Numbered from the stretch's first letter, positions 45,659-57,345 are shown. The stretch is DNA of 64,000 bases from Melastoma dodecandrum (GCA_029817715.1 JARUPY010000083.1:2108001-2172000), one strand, 5' to 3'. The notes: generated from the letters alone by a model not told the origin. Program-made: numbers and translations.

Positions 45659-48640
45659 AATTTCAATACAATCTTTTAAGCATGACGGTGTTCCCCTCCT
45701 CCCCATTGCCATCACTCCCGACCCATGATTTTGTTTGTTTTAGAATTAATTGTAACATTTTTTTCTTAAGCTTAGTGATTTTCGAGTGATCGTAACAGTT
45801 GCCAGAAACGAAACACAAGTGCAGGAAAATGACCATCGTTTTTGTATTTGGGCGGCGGAGATTGTAACGACCTGACTTTTTGTAGTTTAAAACTATGTAT
45901 ATGACATATACTTGAAGGTGGAATGAGCATTGTGTATGAGTATTTAAGTATAAGCGATGTGTGAGTAGGAGTATGTACGGTAGGTATGGTGCGAACCAGG
46001 TAGGGGTGCTCCGGACGTCGAAATCGAAGGTTCTCGGATCAACGTGGGACTTACACGGGGTGATTGGACATGAAATGATTAAAGTGAGTGTCGGAATTTG
46101 GATATCGGCCCTAGATCGGGTCGTCCGAGGGTCGGCACGGGTTGAGGTCAAGGTGATGGCAGCTGACCCAAAGAGCTGCAGCCGCTGACCCTGACACGCC
46201 CAAACGCGCTACGGTGAAGAGAGAGAAGCGCCATGACCCTCAACCGTGAAGAGAGAGAAACACGATCCTAGGGTGCCTTCAGAGGGTCGATGGGGAGGCA
46301 CTCCCCAATGCCTTAGGATGATGGAGGTTTCGATAGAGAGTGACGGCCGATGCCCCTAGGCATGCCCAGACGCTAGGGAGGCTCCCCGGGGTCGTTTCGG
46401 CCGAAAAATGGCTCGACCCAGAATCGAAATTAAACGCTTTGGAAGTCTTAATTAGGTCATTAAGAGGTGTTTAGTGGGGATTAGTTTTTCGAGATGACCC
46501 TTAGTTCATAAGATAATCGCAGCCGAAGGTGGTAGCGGCGAGACATGTGAGGGTCGACGCGGATTGAGCTGGGGTCGACGGCCGCTGACCCCCACACGCC
46601 CAGATGGTCATCCGTGAAGAGAGAGAAGCGACCGGAGGCCAAACCGTGAAGAGAGAGACCGTCCCCTCTTATGAGAGAGGCTTATGTGTCTCTTAAAACC
46701 CTCTCCCTCCTTGATCTTGATGACATGGAAGGACACTGAAACGCCATTCTTGGCCCTTGGATCTAGATGAGGAAAGACCCTTGGTTGAGTGAGTCTCTCC
46801 ATGATTTAATATGGACCTTAGGATGAGGAAGGTCATGGATAAAACTCCATCCTTGGATCAAGATTGACTAATCAACTAGTCAAGGGGACACACTCCCTTA
46901 AATCACTCACATGGGGAATTAATTGAAAGGAATGACATAAAGGGATGGATGTGACTTAAAACTTAATAAAATATGGGAATCTCATCCCCTTCCCCAAGGA
47001 GGCTGGTCGAACTCCCCATTACACACACCCACACTCATTCCACCACCATCACGAAGAGAAGAAAAGGGAGGAAGGGCAGCGGCCGGAGGAAACACCCGTG
47101 GACGAGGAAGTGAAAAGAACGCCACCATGGATCCCCGAACGAGAAGAGCTCGACGCCGCTTTAGCCAAAGGTTAAGGACCAAGGGATGGCAGCCTTCAAA
47201 TGCGGAGATCGTCCGACGGAGAAAGGAACTAGCCCGGTTGTGCTTGGAAGCTAACGGGGGGTATGCTCCGCAACCCTTCTCCAATTCTTCTCCGTTTTGC
47301 TCCTTATTTGTTGAGATTTTGCTGCTGTGAATGTGATGTTCTTCGTGAGTTCAAATGGGTCAAGGGGGTGGCCGGACCCTGGGGGAGGAAAGGGAAGTCG
47401 CCCTAGACCCATCTCGGTTAGTGTTCGTAGTTATATTTCTTGGATCGTCGTTATGACGGAATGTTCGATTGGATAAGTGTAAGGTCGACCCTTGGAGGTC
47501 GAAACTCGGTCCTTCAGGGCTAGAAACAATGGAACTAAAGATGTGAAGAGGAGTGTCGAACCTCATAATGGAGACGTGAGAAAGAAGTAAATGAAGAAGA
47601 ACATTGAATAGTTTAAGGATTCTCGATCATTTCCTCTTTTGGCTCGATTATAATCTCCTTGTTCAATAAGAATATCTGACAAGACTTTTGTATGAACTTC
47701 CCGTTTACCAATTCAAAGAATCGTCTCTCCGGTTGGTATAATAATCCACGACGAACAAAGCGATCCATTCTCATTTTGTGTAGTAGCTAGGGGACAGAAA
47801 CGTCTAACACTTACAAATTTTGTGCTTTTGAGAACTCCATGTAGACGAGCAAAGCTAGTGTGTTGAGAAGACAAACACGTGGGAAATCAAAGGTTCAATC
47901 ACAGAGACCTTTTCTTTTCTTTTTTGCCCACAGGCGAGAAATCAATGTTTATGAGAAATCGCTAGGTCGATACTAATGAGATGTACTCTCATACGTGCAC
48001 GTACTACACTTGAGAATATTTCTTATCGATGTATTAGGGTTTTTTCTTATCAGGTAGATAGATATTTGCACGTGCTACAATTCTTGGTTATTTGTTTACA
48101 ACCACTCGATTTCATCTTCGACCTATTTGGTTGGAAGTTCGAGGTCAACTTTACTGGCCATAGTATTGTCTGCTACCAACGACTTAGGATAAAAGAAACG
48201 TTAAGCGTGATTTGCGAGTCGCGACCCATTGAAAAATGAAAAGCTAAAGCGACGTTCTTCTATTATCTCCTAATTACTTATATGTTTTTTATTTGGAGAT
48301 CTCTAGAAGGCTAAACAGGTCGCCAGAGAGGAAAGTTAAAATTTCTTTTTCATCATAAATCACACGCAAACCTACTTGAGTAAAATGTAGAAAAGAAGAA
48401 AGTTGTGACTTTTGAAGGGTTGAATATGATATGACTTTGAGGCTGAGGGACATTTTTGGTAAATATGACTGAAGATTTAATTTAAGGATGCTCCTTTGTA
48501 ATGATAATGTTGGGGAGGTCGGGAACGATGCCAATCGGCTTGAATTTGCACGAGTTGTGAAGTGTTTGGAACATCCGGAGCTTGTTGTTCCACGCTTTTT
48601 CTTTTATCTTGTTTGACTACACATATTTGATTGCATCAAG
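45659..48640. other. Unassigned repeat-derived region
   Basis: TGTAACGACCTGACTTTTTG near 45865 resembles the start of a plant gypsy LTR. Two blocks about 400 bases apart (about 46190-46260 and 46590-46660) share CCTGACACGCCC/CCCACACGCCC, CGTGAAGAGAGAGAAGCG and ACCGTGAAGAGAGAGA, so an internal duplication exists. Short frames such as 47127-47330 show no recognisable domain. I see no supported gene. Confidence 0.4.
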
Positions 48641-49010
48641 AGAATTCATGAATGAATATCGGTTGAAACTAACGATATTTATCTATCAATAAGTCACTAT
48701 GTGGGAAATGAATGTCATTCTTGGTGCCTACTTTGTTAAGATCTCGGTAATCTATTCATACTCGAACTTTTCCATTCTTCTTTATGGCTAGTACAATGCT
48801 GATTAATCATTTTGAATAATTTACAACCTCAATAAAACTTACCTTGAGAAGCTTATCAACATCTTCTTTAATTGCAAGAGCTAGCTCAAGTTTGTATTCG
48901 AGTTGCTTCTACTTTATTTGAGGAATTGCTGGATTAGTCGAGATTTTGTGTTCCACAAACTCCGAGTCAAGTCTTGGCATATCCGTGTAATCCAAGCGAA
49001 CATGCCATAT
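48640..49010 (-). pseudogene. Ty3/gypsy reverse transcriptase remnant
   Basis: The minus strand from about 49000 reads DMPRLDSEFVEHKIST, NPAIPQIK, LELALAIKEDVDKLLK, SIVLAIKKNGKVRV, then IDYRDLNKVGTKNDI and HFPHSDLLIDKY, with TAG and TGA stops between. This is the start of a gypsy RT domain. Nothing recognisable follows beyond about 48640. Confidence 0.75.
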
Positions 49011-49811
49011 TACTCTTTGAATAGTTTAGTGATGCTTTCAGCTTCATCTGTCGGGAGGTCAGCGTAGCTCATTAGGCTAATATCTATTCTAATGTAATGT
49101 GATCTCATTTAATTCCTCATGTTGTTGAAGACTTCTCTTTACGTCGTGGTAGTCATCAAGAGATTGTGGATCACACATCACATCTTCTTGTTCACTAGTT
49201 TTCTTGGGTATGTCAAAAGTACGAATCCAGTGCAAAAGAATCAACCTAGTTCTATGAAAATATTGAAATTGTGATATTATAGATCATGCGCTCTAAAGAA
49301 AAAAGATGTGCAATATGATCAAGACTCATGGGATTCGTATGGGGTTCGATGTGCCCATGATCATCCTTAACACGATGTTATCCCACATACACTCCAAACA
49401 CTAATTGAGTTGTGTTACATATAAACATCTTTATCAATTTGTGACTAGAATATAACAAGGAATTTAACCAGAAGACTCATTAACATGTAGAGACGTAGAG
49501 TTATAACGTTTCACCATTCGAAAGCCATGGTTTACCCAATCAGATTCGATGCTTATCTCTTTTGCGATAACTTTGACTTCTTCGAGCTCTTGCACCTTGA
49601 TTTGCATTTCTTCAATTTGTTGGAAAAGTTGTTCTCCATCCATCCTTTTTCCTGACGAGGGAAAAAAAGTCATAGATAATTGGCATCCAAAACACAGGTC
49701 GTCGAATGTCGACTTCGGTCTCTTGGGCGATTTTCCTTCTGATGCCAAAGCACGCATCCCTGGTTGAATAGATTTCTCGACTGGTCGACGATTACTGGAG
49801 CTTAGTTCCAA
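49011..49811. other. Unassigned sequence with one open frame
   Basis: A minus-strand frame at 49841-49464 (125 codons) includes a short heptad-like QQIEEMQIKVQELEEVKVI stretch. It overlaps the end of the neighbouring foldback element and has no recognised domain, so it is probably part of a decayed retroelement. Confidence 0.3.
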
Positions 49812-50059
49812 TTTAGCGTTGGTTGTAAAAAATTTTCGCATTTTAGGGCACGCACTTTTGAAATTCCTAAAATAATGTCCCGAACTCGGCTTTTATAAAG
49901 TCGAGTTCGCCTTCACAAATATCTTGAACTCGCCTTTTAAAAAGCTTAGTCCAATAAGAAGTGAACTCGACTTTTAAGAAGCTACGTTCTTTGAGAAATA
50001 ATAAAGGGCCAACTCATTTTAAATAGTTGAAGTCCCTCGAACTCGGCTTTTAAACATTC

Positions 50060-50104
50060 GAGTTTAATCCTTAACCCTAAACCCTAAATCCTAACCCCTA
50101 AACC
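50060..50104 (+). repeat. Short interstitial telomere-like repeat
   Basis: TTAACCCTAAACCCTAAATCC followed by TAACCCCTAAACC is a degenerate run of the plant telomere repeat CCCTAAA. It sits in the centre of a foldback element and was the LINE target. Confidence 0.65.
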
Positions 50105-50413
50105 ACCGTGGACACGCAGCAGACAGTTGGAGTCCTAGTGGACCGCTTCGAGGGAAGAAGGGATGCAGAGGAAGATAGTGTGATTGGGATCTTGTTGGTT
50201 TGAGGGTTTGCTTTTGATGAACTCTGATGACGCCATATCTTCTTGCATGACTTAGATTTCATTGGAGGTTTGTATGTTTCCTTGGTCGTGTTTTGTGTTT
50301 TTGTCCTGCATGGTCTTATAGGTTGTGTTAGTTAGACCAGGTGCATTGTGGGATTCTGACGGGTCATGTACTCATTTTCTATTCTCTATTTATTAACCTT
50401 ACCAAAAAAAAAA
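50105..50413 (+). mobile_element. 5'-truncated LINE-like retroposon end
   Basis: The segment ends in TATTTATTAACCTTACC plus ten A residues and is flanked by CCCTAAACC on both sides (50096-50104 and 50414-50422), a perfect 9-base target duplication. The poly-A and truncation fit a LINE 3' end. The target is a telomere-like AACCCTAAACCCTAAA block. Confidence 0.65.
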
Positions 50414-50500
50414 CCCTAAACCCTTCAGGAACTTACTTTTGGACATTATTTTAGGAATTTTGAATGTAGGTGTCCTATATCGCGAAATATTTTCGCGACT

Positions 50501-51519
50501 AATCCTAATTATGAACAAAATTCACGATTACCTTGACCTCAGAGCCAAGTCCCTGACCAAGCTAGTAGCCATGTTAGATAAATTGTCGTGCCATTTTAAT
50601 GTTTCCTCAACCTATCAGCTGATCAAAATTAAAATCTCTTCAGATCATTCCAACCATCCCGAAAATTTGTGTTGTTGATGGTTCGCCAAATGGTTCACCA
50701 ACACAAGACATCGTGATCTCGTTGAAGAGCTCGATTGCATGCTCTCCTTTGACCGTAACAAGTTTGCCTTCAAAGAGAAATCATACCATATGGTGTAATG
50801 TCGATGAAATTGCCCTGGCCAGATGGATTCATGACGTTCCAACAACATGTTAAGGGAATTAACAATTTTGTGGATATAAAATACGGAGGCAAAGAGAGTG
50901 GGTCCCACCTTGACCTCCTCTTTGTGGGCTTAACATCTTGAGCCATCAAAAGGCCAAATGGTCAAGTTGGATGGATTGAGCATTTCTATATTGGGGTTAT
51001 GTCTCATGTTCACGACTAGGGGGATAATCCTAATTTACCATCAGTGAAAAACTCGAACGTTGTGGTATCAGGACAGTTCAGTATGCTGAGCAAGGGATTA
51101 TGATCATGTCCCTCTTCTTACAAATTGTCCTCAAAAAAGGTAATGGCATTCTTTTCCAACATACTACTCATGAATGAATCAAGTGCATTCACTTCAGTTT
51201 GTTCTAGAACTTGTACACCGGCTAGAAATTTCTATAACATCGCTTGATGCTTATCAGGAGAGTGGATTAGGCTAAACAGCGAAATCCGAGCTAGTTACTT
51301 CTGTAACTATTCAATATTAAATATGTTTGTATAATGTCTAAAAGAACACTCTTTTGTAATTGTAGCAACGTGTCGTTTTTCTTCACATATCTAAAGGTCG
51401 GTATATCCCACGTAGTAACTGTTGTTGAATTTTAAAATGATACTCGTCGCTCGTAGACTCACTCGAAGGCATTGCTCGTAGACTTACCGTGGGTTTACTC
51501 ATACACTCAAGTCTACAAT
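50501..51519. other. Unassigned sequence inside the right arm boundary
   Basis: No supported gene. Fragments of open frame on both strands show no domain I recognise. Confidence 0.4.
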
Positions 51520-52980
51520 TGTCAAGCCTCTTGTACTCTCCATTTTCTACTTTTTTTTCTCTCTCCTGGGCACCTTAGGTGCAGTTATTAGTTAGTTGTT
51601 AATTGTTTGTTTAAATTAGCTTTAGCCGATTTAAGTGTATTGTACTTTGAAGAAATTATACATGTAAGCTTCTAGAAAAATCCTTCTTGAGTCTTCTTGG
51701 AAATGGATGGTCGGTGTTTTCTTTTCATGGTATCAGAGCTTAAGTAAAGTTTGTGCGGAAAGTCACAATACACTCGGAGATGTGGAAGGTGGCGATCATG
51801 TTGTCGATCAAGGTTTGGAGTTGTTGAATCAGTCTAACTATCAGAATTGGAAGACTTGCATGGAGTTCTACTTGGTCGAGGAAGACTTGTGGGATGTCGT
51901 AAGGGACGACGTTAATGAGGCTCCGGAGAACGTCGCTACTAATGCAGATGCATTGAAGAAATGGAGGCAACTCAATGCGAAGGCATAATTCATGTAGAAG
52001 AGATCAATCTCCCACAGTTTGTTTGAACACGATATCGATTGTGGATCTGCTCGTGAGGTCTGACAAACACACCATCATGTCACAGGAGACGACTTGGTGT
52101 TCTTGTTGATTAGAGTTCACAATGGGGGTGGCGGTATCGTCACAGCAGACGACTCGATACACAAAGTCCAGCAAGAAGGATCAGTTGTAATTGACAATGA
52201 CTAGGGAGAGTCGATTACTCTAAAGAATGTGTATCACGTCCCAGGAATTCGTTAGAATCTATTTTCCATAGCAAATGAAGTGGACGCGGGAAATCTGGTG
52301 CTATCCAGTCCAAAGGATGTGAAGTTCCAATGGAACGTGAAGGAGATCAAGTTGGATGTAGTTCATATTGGAACTCGATTGAAGGACTTGTTCTTCCTTT
52401 TGGCCTCATATTCAAACATTAGAAGTGAGCGACAGGGGCAACTGGTTCTTATGGCATGCGAGACTCTGGCACGTTAATATGACTAGGTTGAGTGTCATGT
52501 CTCGAAAGAATCTTGTTGACATTCTGCGAGAAGATTAGAGAATCAAGGAAGGAAGTGCGTTCGAGGGATGTTAGTATGGGAAGGCCCATAGACTACATTT
52601 CGACAGCTCGGTTTCGTGAAGTAAGGCTCCCTTGGATTAAGCTCTCAAAGACATGATGGGACCAACTCGAACTACTTCATACTCGGGATGCACCTAGATG
52701 CTATTGCTTGTTATGACTTTTCCTGGTTCACATGGGTGTACTTCGTGAAAGAAAATTCAGAAGTATTATCCAAATTTCTCGAGTTCAAAGAGACTGTAGA
52801 AGGAGAATAAGGCAAGAAAATTCGATTATTGTGGACTGACAACAGAGAAGAATTCTGCTCGAATAAATTTAACTTGTTTTGCAGAAGGACTGACATAAGG
52901 AGGGAACTCTCCTGTGCATAAACTCCGCAACATAATGAGATCGCTGAGAGGAAGATTCAACACTTTACCTAAGTAACATT
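51520..52980 (+). mobile_element. Truncated Ty1/copia element in the right arm
   Basis: An LTR (51520-51727, TGTCAAG...CTTTTCA) is followed by TGGTATCAGAGC (51728-51739). Gag-like sequence reads LELLNQSNYQNWKTCMEF and LVEEDLWDVV. A pre-integrase piece (52280-52477) and an integrase core piece (52700-52970: SWFTWVYFVKE-like, then a frame with TDNREEFCSNKFNLFC) follow with stops. RT, RNase H and 3' LTR are absent. It is defective. Confidence 0.83.
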
Positions 52981-54292
52981 CACTTTACCGAAAGATGTAA
53001 CTCATTTATTTAAATTTTGAGAAGGTTACAAATGAGGCATTAGTCTTTTTTTACATAAGTAAACTCCTTACTTAATTGTTGGGATTAAACTACATGTATG
53101 GCTGCGATCGATCCTTTAGAACTTTTTTTTTTATGTTTCCAAACATCATATTCTAATATTCTTATTTATTTTAAATTCTAAATTTCTCCTAGCATTTCCC
53201 ATTATCATATTACGATATTTTAATTTATTTTAAATTCTAAATTTCTGGAAACGTTTCCCAATATCATATTATTTTCTAATTTATTTTAACTTCTAAATTT
53301 GTCCAAATCCTTTTGTACTCATTCCGACACTTTTAAAAGGTTCGCACTTCTCCTAATATTTCCTAATTCTTCTATCAAGAAGAAACTTAGGAATAGTTGT
53401 TTTAAACCTTAACATTACAAGTGGTCTAATACTTGATTGCATTTTCTCTCAAAGACAATGCCCCCCTTTTCAATGATAGTCCCCCCATAATGGTTTCTCA
53501 TAAACACTTGACCTCCACTATGCCCGAGAGAACGAGTGCAATGTAACTCGCAAGCTTGACAATTTCGATTGTAAAGCATCATCAACTTATTACAGAACTT
53601 CCACAGAAACAAACCTTCGAAGGAGAATGTCAAACCGAGAACGAGCTCAAAACTCCAGCAAAATGATATATTTCGTCTGAATATTCAAAAGGCTCGGCGG
53701 AAGATGTCATCACCGTCACAATCCAAGGGTTTTAAGGAGGGAATTGTGAACCGAAGCAGGTCAGAGTGGAGCTGTGCTGGAAATAAGATGGGATTCATTA
53801 GATTCAGACTGCATTCCATTCCACGACCTTTCCTTTCCTATCTATAACCAAATGAACATTATATCAAATGATTCGGAGTAACTTTTTAGTATTGGTAATT
53901 AATTTTATGGTCTTATCCGTGATTCATAACAGTATATCCTCTCTTTCTTTCTTTCTTTCCCACTTAGCATCCGAATACACCCGATGATATTACATGAACT
54001 CTTGTTTGATGTACACAAGGTTAGGTTGACATGTCAATAATGTCACTTGTTTTACACACGTTTTTTTATTATTAATTAATTAATAACCTTTGGTAGCCAC
54101 TCTACTTGTTCTAGTTTTGTCGGCTTATGGACTGATTGTTTCTTATTTGTCTTTCGCGTTAGGATCGATTAATTTAACATCATGACAGGTGTCGCCGACC
54201 ACGTTCATCCAATCATGGTTTTAGTATTTTAAGCGTTGATGTATTTTGAATCTTTCCCAATGCCCAAGGCCAAAAAAAAGCTTTGAAGATAG
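51520..54292 (+). repeat. Right arm of the large inverted duplication
   Basis: Inverted copy of 29396-32116. It begins at TGTCAAGCCTCTTGTAC, the likely outer end of a copia LTR, and ends about 30 bases before the ATG of the DUF4220 gene, at GGCCAAAAAAAAGCTTTGAAGA. The arm therefore contains a truncated copia element followed by about 1.3 kb that would include the DUF4220 promoter and 5' leader. Confidence 0.93.
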
Positions 54293-54322
54293 GGAGGCCT
54301 TTAGTTGGAGAGGAGAGTAGCC

Positions 54323-56203
54323 ATGGCGATTGGAGTGACCTTGCAGAAGCTATGGAATGCCTGGAACATTCGGGGATTAATATTACTTAGCCTCTCCATA
54401 CATATCATCCTCGCTTTTGCTGCTCCACTCCGTCGTCAGACCTCCAAGACCTTTACCGTAGTCCTCATTTGGTCGACCTACCTCCTCACGGACTGGGCAG
54501 CCATCTATGTCTTCGGCATCATCTCCAACACCGTCCGCTCCTCCTCTGTCACCCCCTCCGAAGTCAACCAGGGCGTGCTCGCCCTGTGGGCATCTTTCCT
54601 GCTTATCCACATGGGTGGGCCTGACACAATCACGGCCTACTCCCTCGAGGACAATGCCCTGTGGTTGCGCCACCTGACGGCCCTCGTGGTCAAGCTCTGC
54701 GTCTTTGGTTACATCTTCATGAAATCGTTCCCTGGGAACGATCTCGTGGCTCCGACCGTTCTTGTGCTCGTGCCGGGGGTTATAAAGTACGGGGAAAGGA
54801 CGAGAGCGTTGTTCCTCGCGAGCTTGGACAGCCTCAAGGGCTCTGTCGGCAGGCGGAAATTCGATAAACTGCCGGAGGATTTCAAGCTCCAGGATAATTA
54901 CTTCTTTGAGAGGTTTGTGGGGATGATTGTGGATATAATGCCCAGCTATTCCGAGCTGACCGAGAGTCGTGAATTCTTCATAAAGCAAGAAGCCAGTGCC
55001 GCGCTCCAGTTGATTTCAGGAGAGCTTAACCTGATGTACGAAATTCTGTACACAAAAATCATTGCAGCATATTCGACTTGGGGGGTATTCAGCCGCTGCA
55101 CCTTCCTGATCAACATGGTGGCCGCACTTGTGTTGTTCTGCTTGTCAAAGAAGGATAAAATCGAAGGAGTTGATGTTAAGATTACTTACGGGTTACTGGT
55201 TGGGGCATTCTTGGTCGACGTAAGCAGGAGAAGGATGGTCATAAAATCGGACTGGGCTCACATGAGTCCTGAAAATTTCGGGACATGTTTGATTTTGCTG
55301 GATGGGGTTTACCTACTCTTTGACATATTGCCGTTCTTCGTGACAGAAATCTTCCTTAATTGTTGTCTAAGGATCAAGGATAAGTTATGGTCGGAAACCA
55401 TAGCCTCGTTCAATCTATTGGAGTATTGCTTCCAAAAGCATTGCCCAAAGAAGAACTCGAATGGAGTGGCTCAATGTTCTGGTAATTTTGTCAGTAAAAT
55501 TTCCTTCTCTGTTTTGCTTTGGTTTCATTATGCTCTGTAACTTCTCTCGCTGGTCAAAATCTGAATTGGTGCTTCAATGGATTCTTGATATTGTCTGAAC
55601 TCGGCAGACTTTCGGCAGCTTAACGTTCATATTTCTGAAGTAGATTCCATCATCCAGAAGGTTGGCCTAGCCGAAAAGCTCGATAAGATGAAGTACGTTA
55701 CACGGAATGAGTTCAACAAGGATCTCTGGAAGTTCATATTCGAAACATTTAAGACAAGACCATCCATTCTCGACGACAAGGTGAAAGCATGGGAAGTTTA
55801 CGAATCTAGAGGTGATTTGGTCCTTCGCGAAAATGGCTGCGATGAACTGATGCATTACGTAAAAGACTTTGAGTTCGACAGGGAGCTCTTGACATGGCAC
55901 ATCGCAACTGGAATCTGCTATGGCATTGATCCACATGGGAACAATGAGAACCGGGAGTTCAGCAAGATCTTGTCTAATTACATGATGTATCTTCTCATAC
56001 AACAGCCAAAGATGATGTCCCCCATCGCGGGCATTGGACATTCGAGGTACTCTGACACGTGCAATCAGATTAATAAAATTGTAGCTGATTCAGGAGCCGA
56101 AAAACTGGTGGACTTCTGCACCAAAGTCCTGGAAGATCTGACTAAGGCTGAACCCGCCCATGACAAGGACAGTGGAAGCAAATCCGTGATGCTTGATGCG
56201 TGA
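54323..56203 (+). CDS. DUF4220-DUF594 plant membrane protein, C-terminally truncated by a stop
   Basis: Exons 54323-55481 and 55608-56203 join in phase 1 across a 126-base GT-AG intron (G|GTAATTTT...CGGCAG|AC) to give 584 residues. The N-terminal half is DUF4220: membrane segments at about residues 13-33 and 45-70 (LLTDWAAIYVFGIISNT), then SFLLIHMGGPDTITAYSLED, ELNLMYEILYTK and a later LLVGAFLVDVS segment. The C-terminal half is DUF594: KYVTRNEFNKDLWKFIFE, VYESRGDLVL, LLTWHIATGICY, LSNYMMYLLIQQP and DTCNQI. The molecular function of this family is unknown to me. The TGA at 56201 replaces what is normally a Cys codon (VMLDA-stop-VLAQ). The frame then continues open to TAG at 56408 and encodes WVEMLSYTASHCRADAHA and GGELISHVWLLMAHLG, a conserved family end. 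So it is either a recent nonsense allele, a readthrough gene, or still active when short. Start chosen at the first ATG. Confidence 0.87.
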
Positions 56204-56410
56204 GTCCTGGCACAAACACTTGAGAAAAACTCGAAGAAGTGGGAGGTAATTCTTGGGGTTTGGGTGGAGATGTTGTCGTACACGGCGAGTCATTGCAGGG
56301 CAGATGCACACGCCCGGGCACTTAGCGGAGGCGGGGAACTCATAAGCCATGTGTGGTTGTTGATGGCTCACTTGGGGGTAGGACCACACAGGCCAAAGGA
56401 AGAGGAATAG
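56204..56410 (+). pseudogene. Untranslated conserved C terminus of the DUF594 gene
   Basis: In frame with exon 2 but downstream of the TGA at 56201-56203. It encodes about 68 residues including KKWEVILGVWVEML and GGELISHVWLLMAHL, and ends at TAG 56408-56410. The conserved content and lack of further stops show that the upstream TGA is recent or bypassed. Confidence 0.75.
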
Positions 56411-57219
56411 TCCAATAAGTCGGCAAGCCTCGAACTCCTTTGACTGTATAGGAACCCCGTGAATCTTGGTCGCGCGCGTGTGAGGGGCTGGGGGTCATAT
56501 AGCCTCGCCATGCACAGTTCGCATACTTCCTCTGGCTTTCATTTCTTGGTTGATAAGAGTAGAATGAGGATGCACCGAACTGGTGCTGTTGGTTTCGACC
56601 GATCTATTTCACTTGAGGTTGGTGTTGTTCATGTCTTGAAATGGGAAGGATGCTCGATGTATCTTGTTTTTCAAATTATTGGTTGAAAAAGAAAAGAATG
56701 TTGTAGTTGCATGAAATTTCCCTAATATGCATACAATAGCAATAAACGTTTATTAAAATCTCAAACATAGTATAATTTATCCGAGTAAGAATACGAATAC
56801 GGTGAGAGTTCAAATTAATCGCACGATAGAACTTTCATATTTTCCATAAAAGATGATTGCCCATCGGCCTCATAATTCTACGAAAGCCACACCCTCGTAT
56901 CTCTGACAGATGAAACATGAAACATGCGATTTCCACCTAGCGTGACGAAGCAAGGCCAGATCATCTAGCTTTTGGCAAGTTTCCAAATGTTCTTGGTGGC
57001 CCTCTCCCCAAGTTCAAATAGTTGAAGCTAAATTTAACAAAGATCAGTCGGTCCCATAAATGCACATTATGGTCATTGACCTTACGTAATATCCGCAAAA
57101 AAGCTCAATCTTTAAAAGTATTGTGCGCATTTTCCTATACTCAATACTCCTCTGCTTCCGCTTGGACTCTACTTTTGAACCTGAAAAAAAAAATATTCTC
57201 CAAATGAGATTAGTAAAAG
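56411..57219. other. Intergenic region
   Basis: Sequence between the DUF594 gene and the Mutator-like element. No domain-bearing frame is visible. TSD TAGTAAAAG of the downstream element occupies 57211-57219. Confidence 0.5.
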
Positions 57220-57345
57220 GGCAAATTATCGATATTTGGCCCCATCAATAGGCCAACTTTACGTTTTGGCATATCGTTTAAAAAGTTTTGAATTTGGCCT
57301 TATTTCGATTTTATTTTTGGATTTGGCCCTATTCGTAACGTTCGT
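57220..57345 (+). repeat. Left TIR of the MULE
   Basis: About 125 bases with near-complete inverted match to 61097-61221. Runs include CATCAATAGGCCAACTTTACG and TTTAAAAAGTTTTGAATTTG. Looser similarity continues to about 57480, including a TTAGGGTTT telo-box-like word. Confidence 0.9.

Larger units (their letters stand above)
49812..50500. mobile_element. Foldback element with CGAGTTC inner words, split by a LINE end
   Basis: The left arm AAAAAATTTTCGCATTTTAGG, TTTGAAATTCCTAAAATAATGTCC is matched inverted on the right by GGACATTATTTTAGGAATTTTGAATG and CGCGAAATATTTTCGCGA. The inner part repeats CGAACTCGGCTTTTA and AGTCGAGTTC words in both orientations. A 309-base retroposed insertion (50105-50413) sits in its centre. 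It belongs with 10967-11293 by outer and inner words. Confidence 0.68.

Noticed and set aside
47127..47330. Arg-rich 67-codon plus-strand frame that looks protein-like
   Set aside because: It overlaps another long frame on the opposite strand, has no domain, and lies in GC-rich repeat-derived DNA, where chance frames are common.
54383..54988. A 201-codon minus-strand frame opposite DUF4220 exon 1
   Set aside because: The plus frame has conserved family motifs and membrane segments; the minus frame is Arg/Glu/Gly-rich shadow sequence without a domain.
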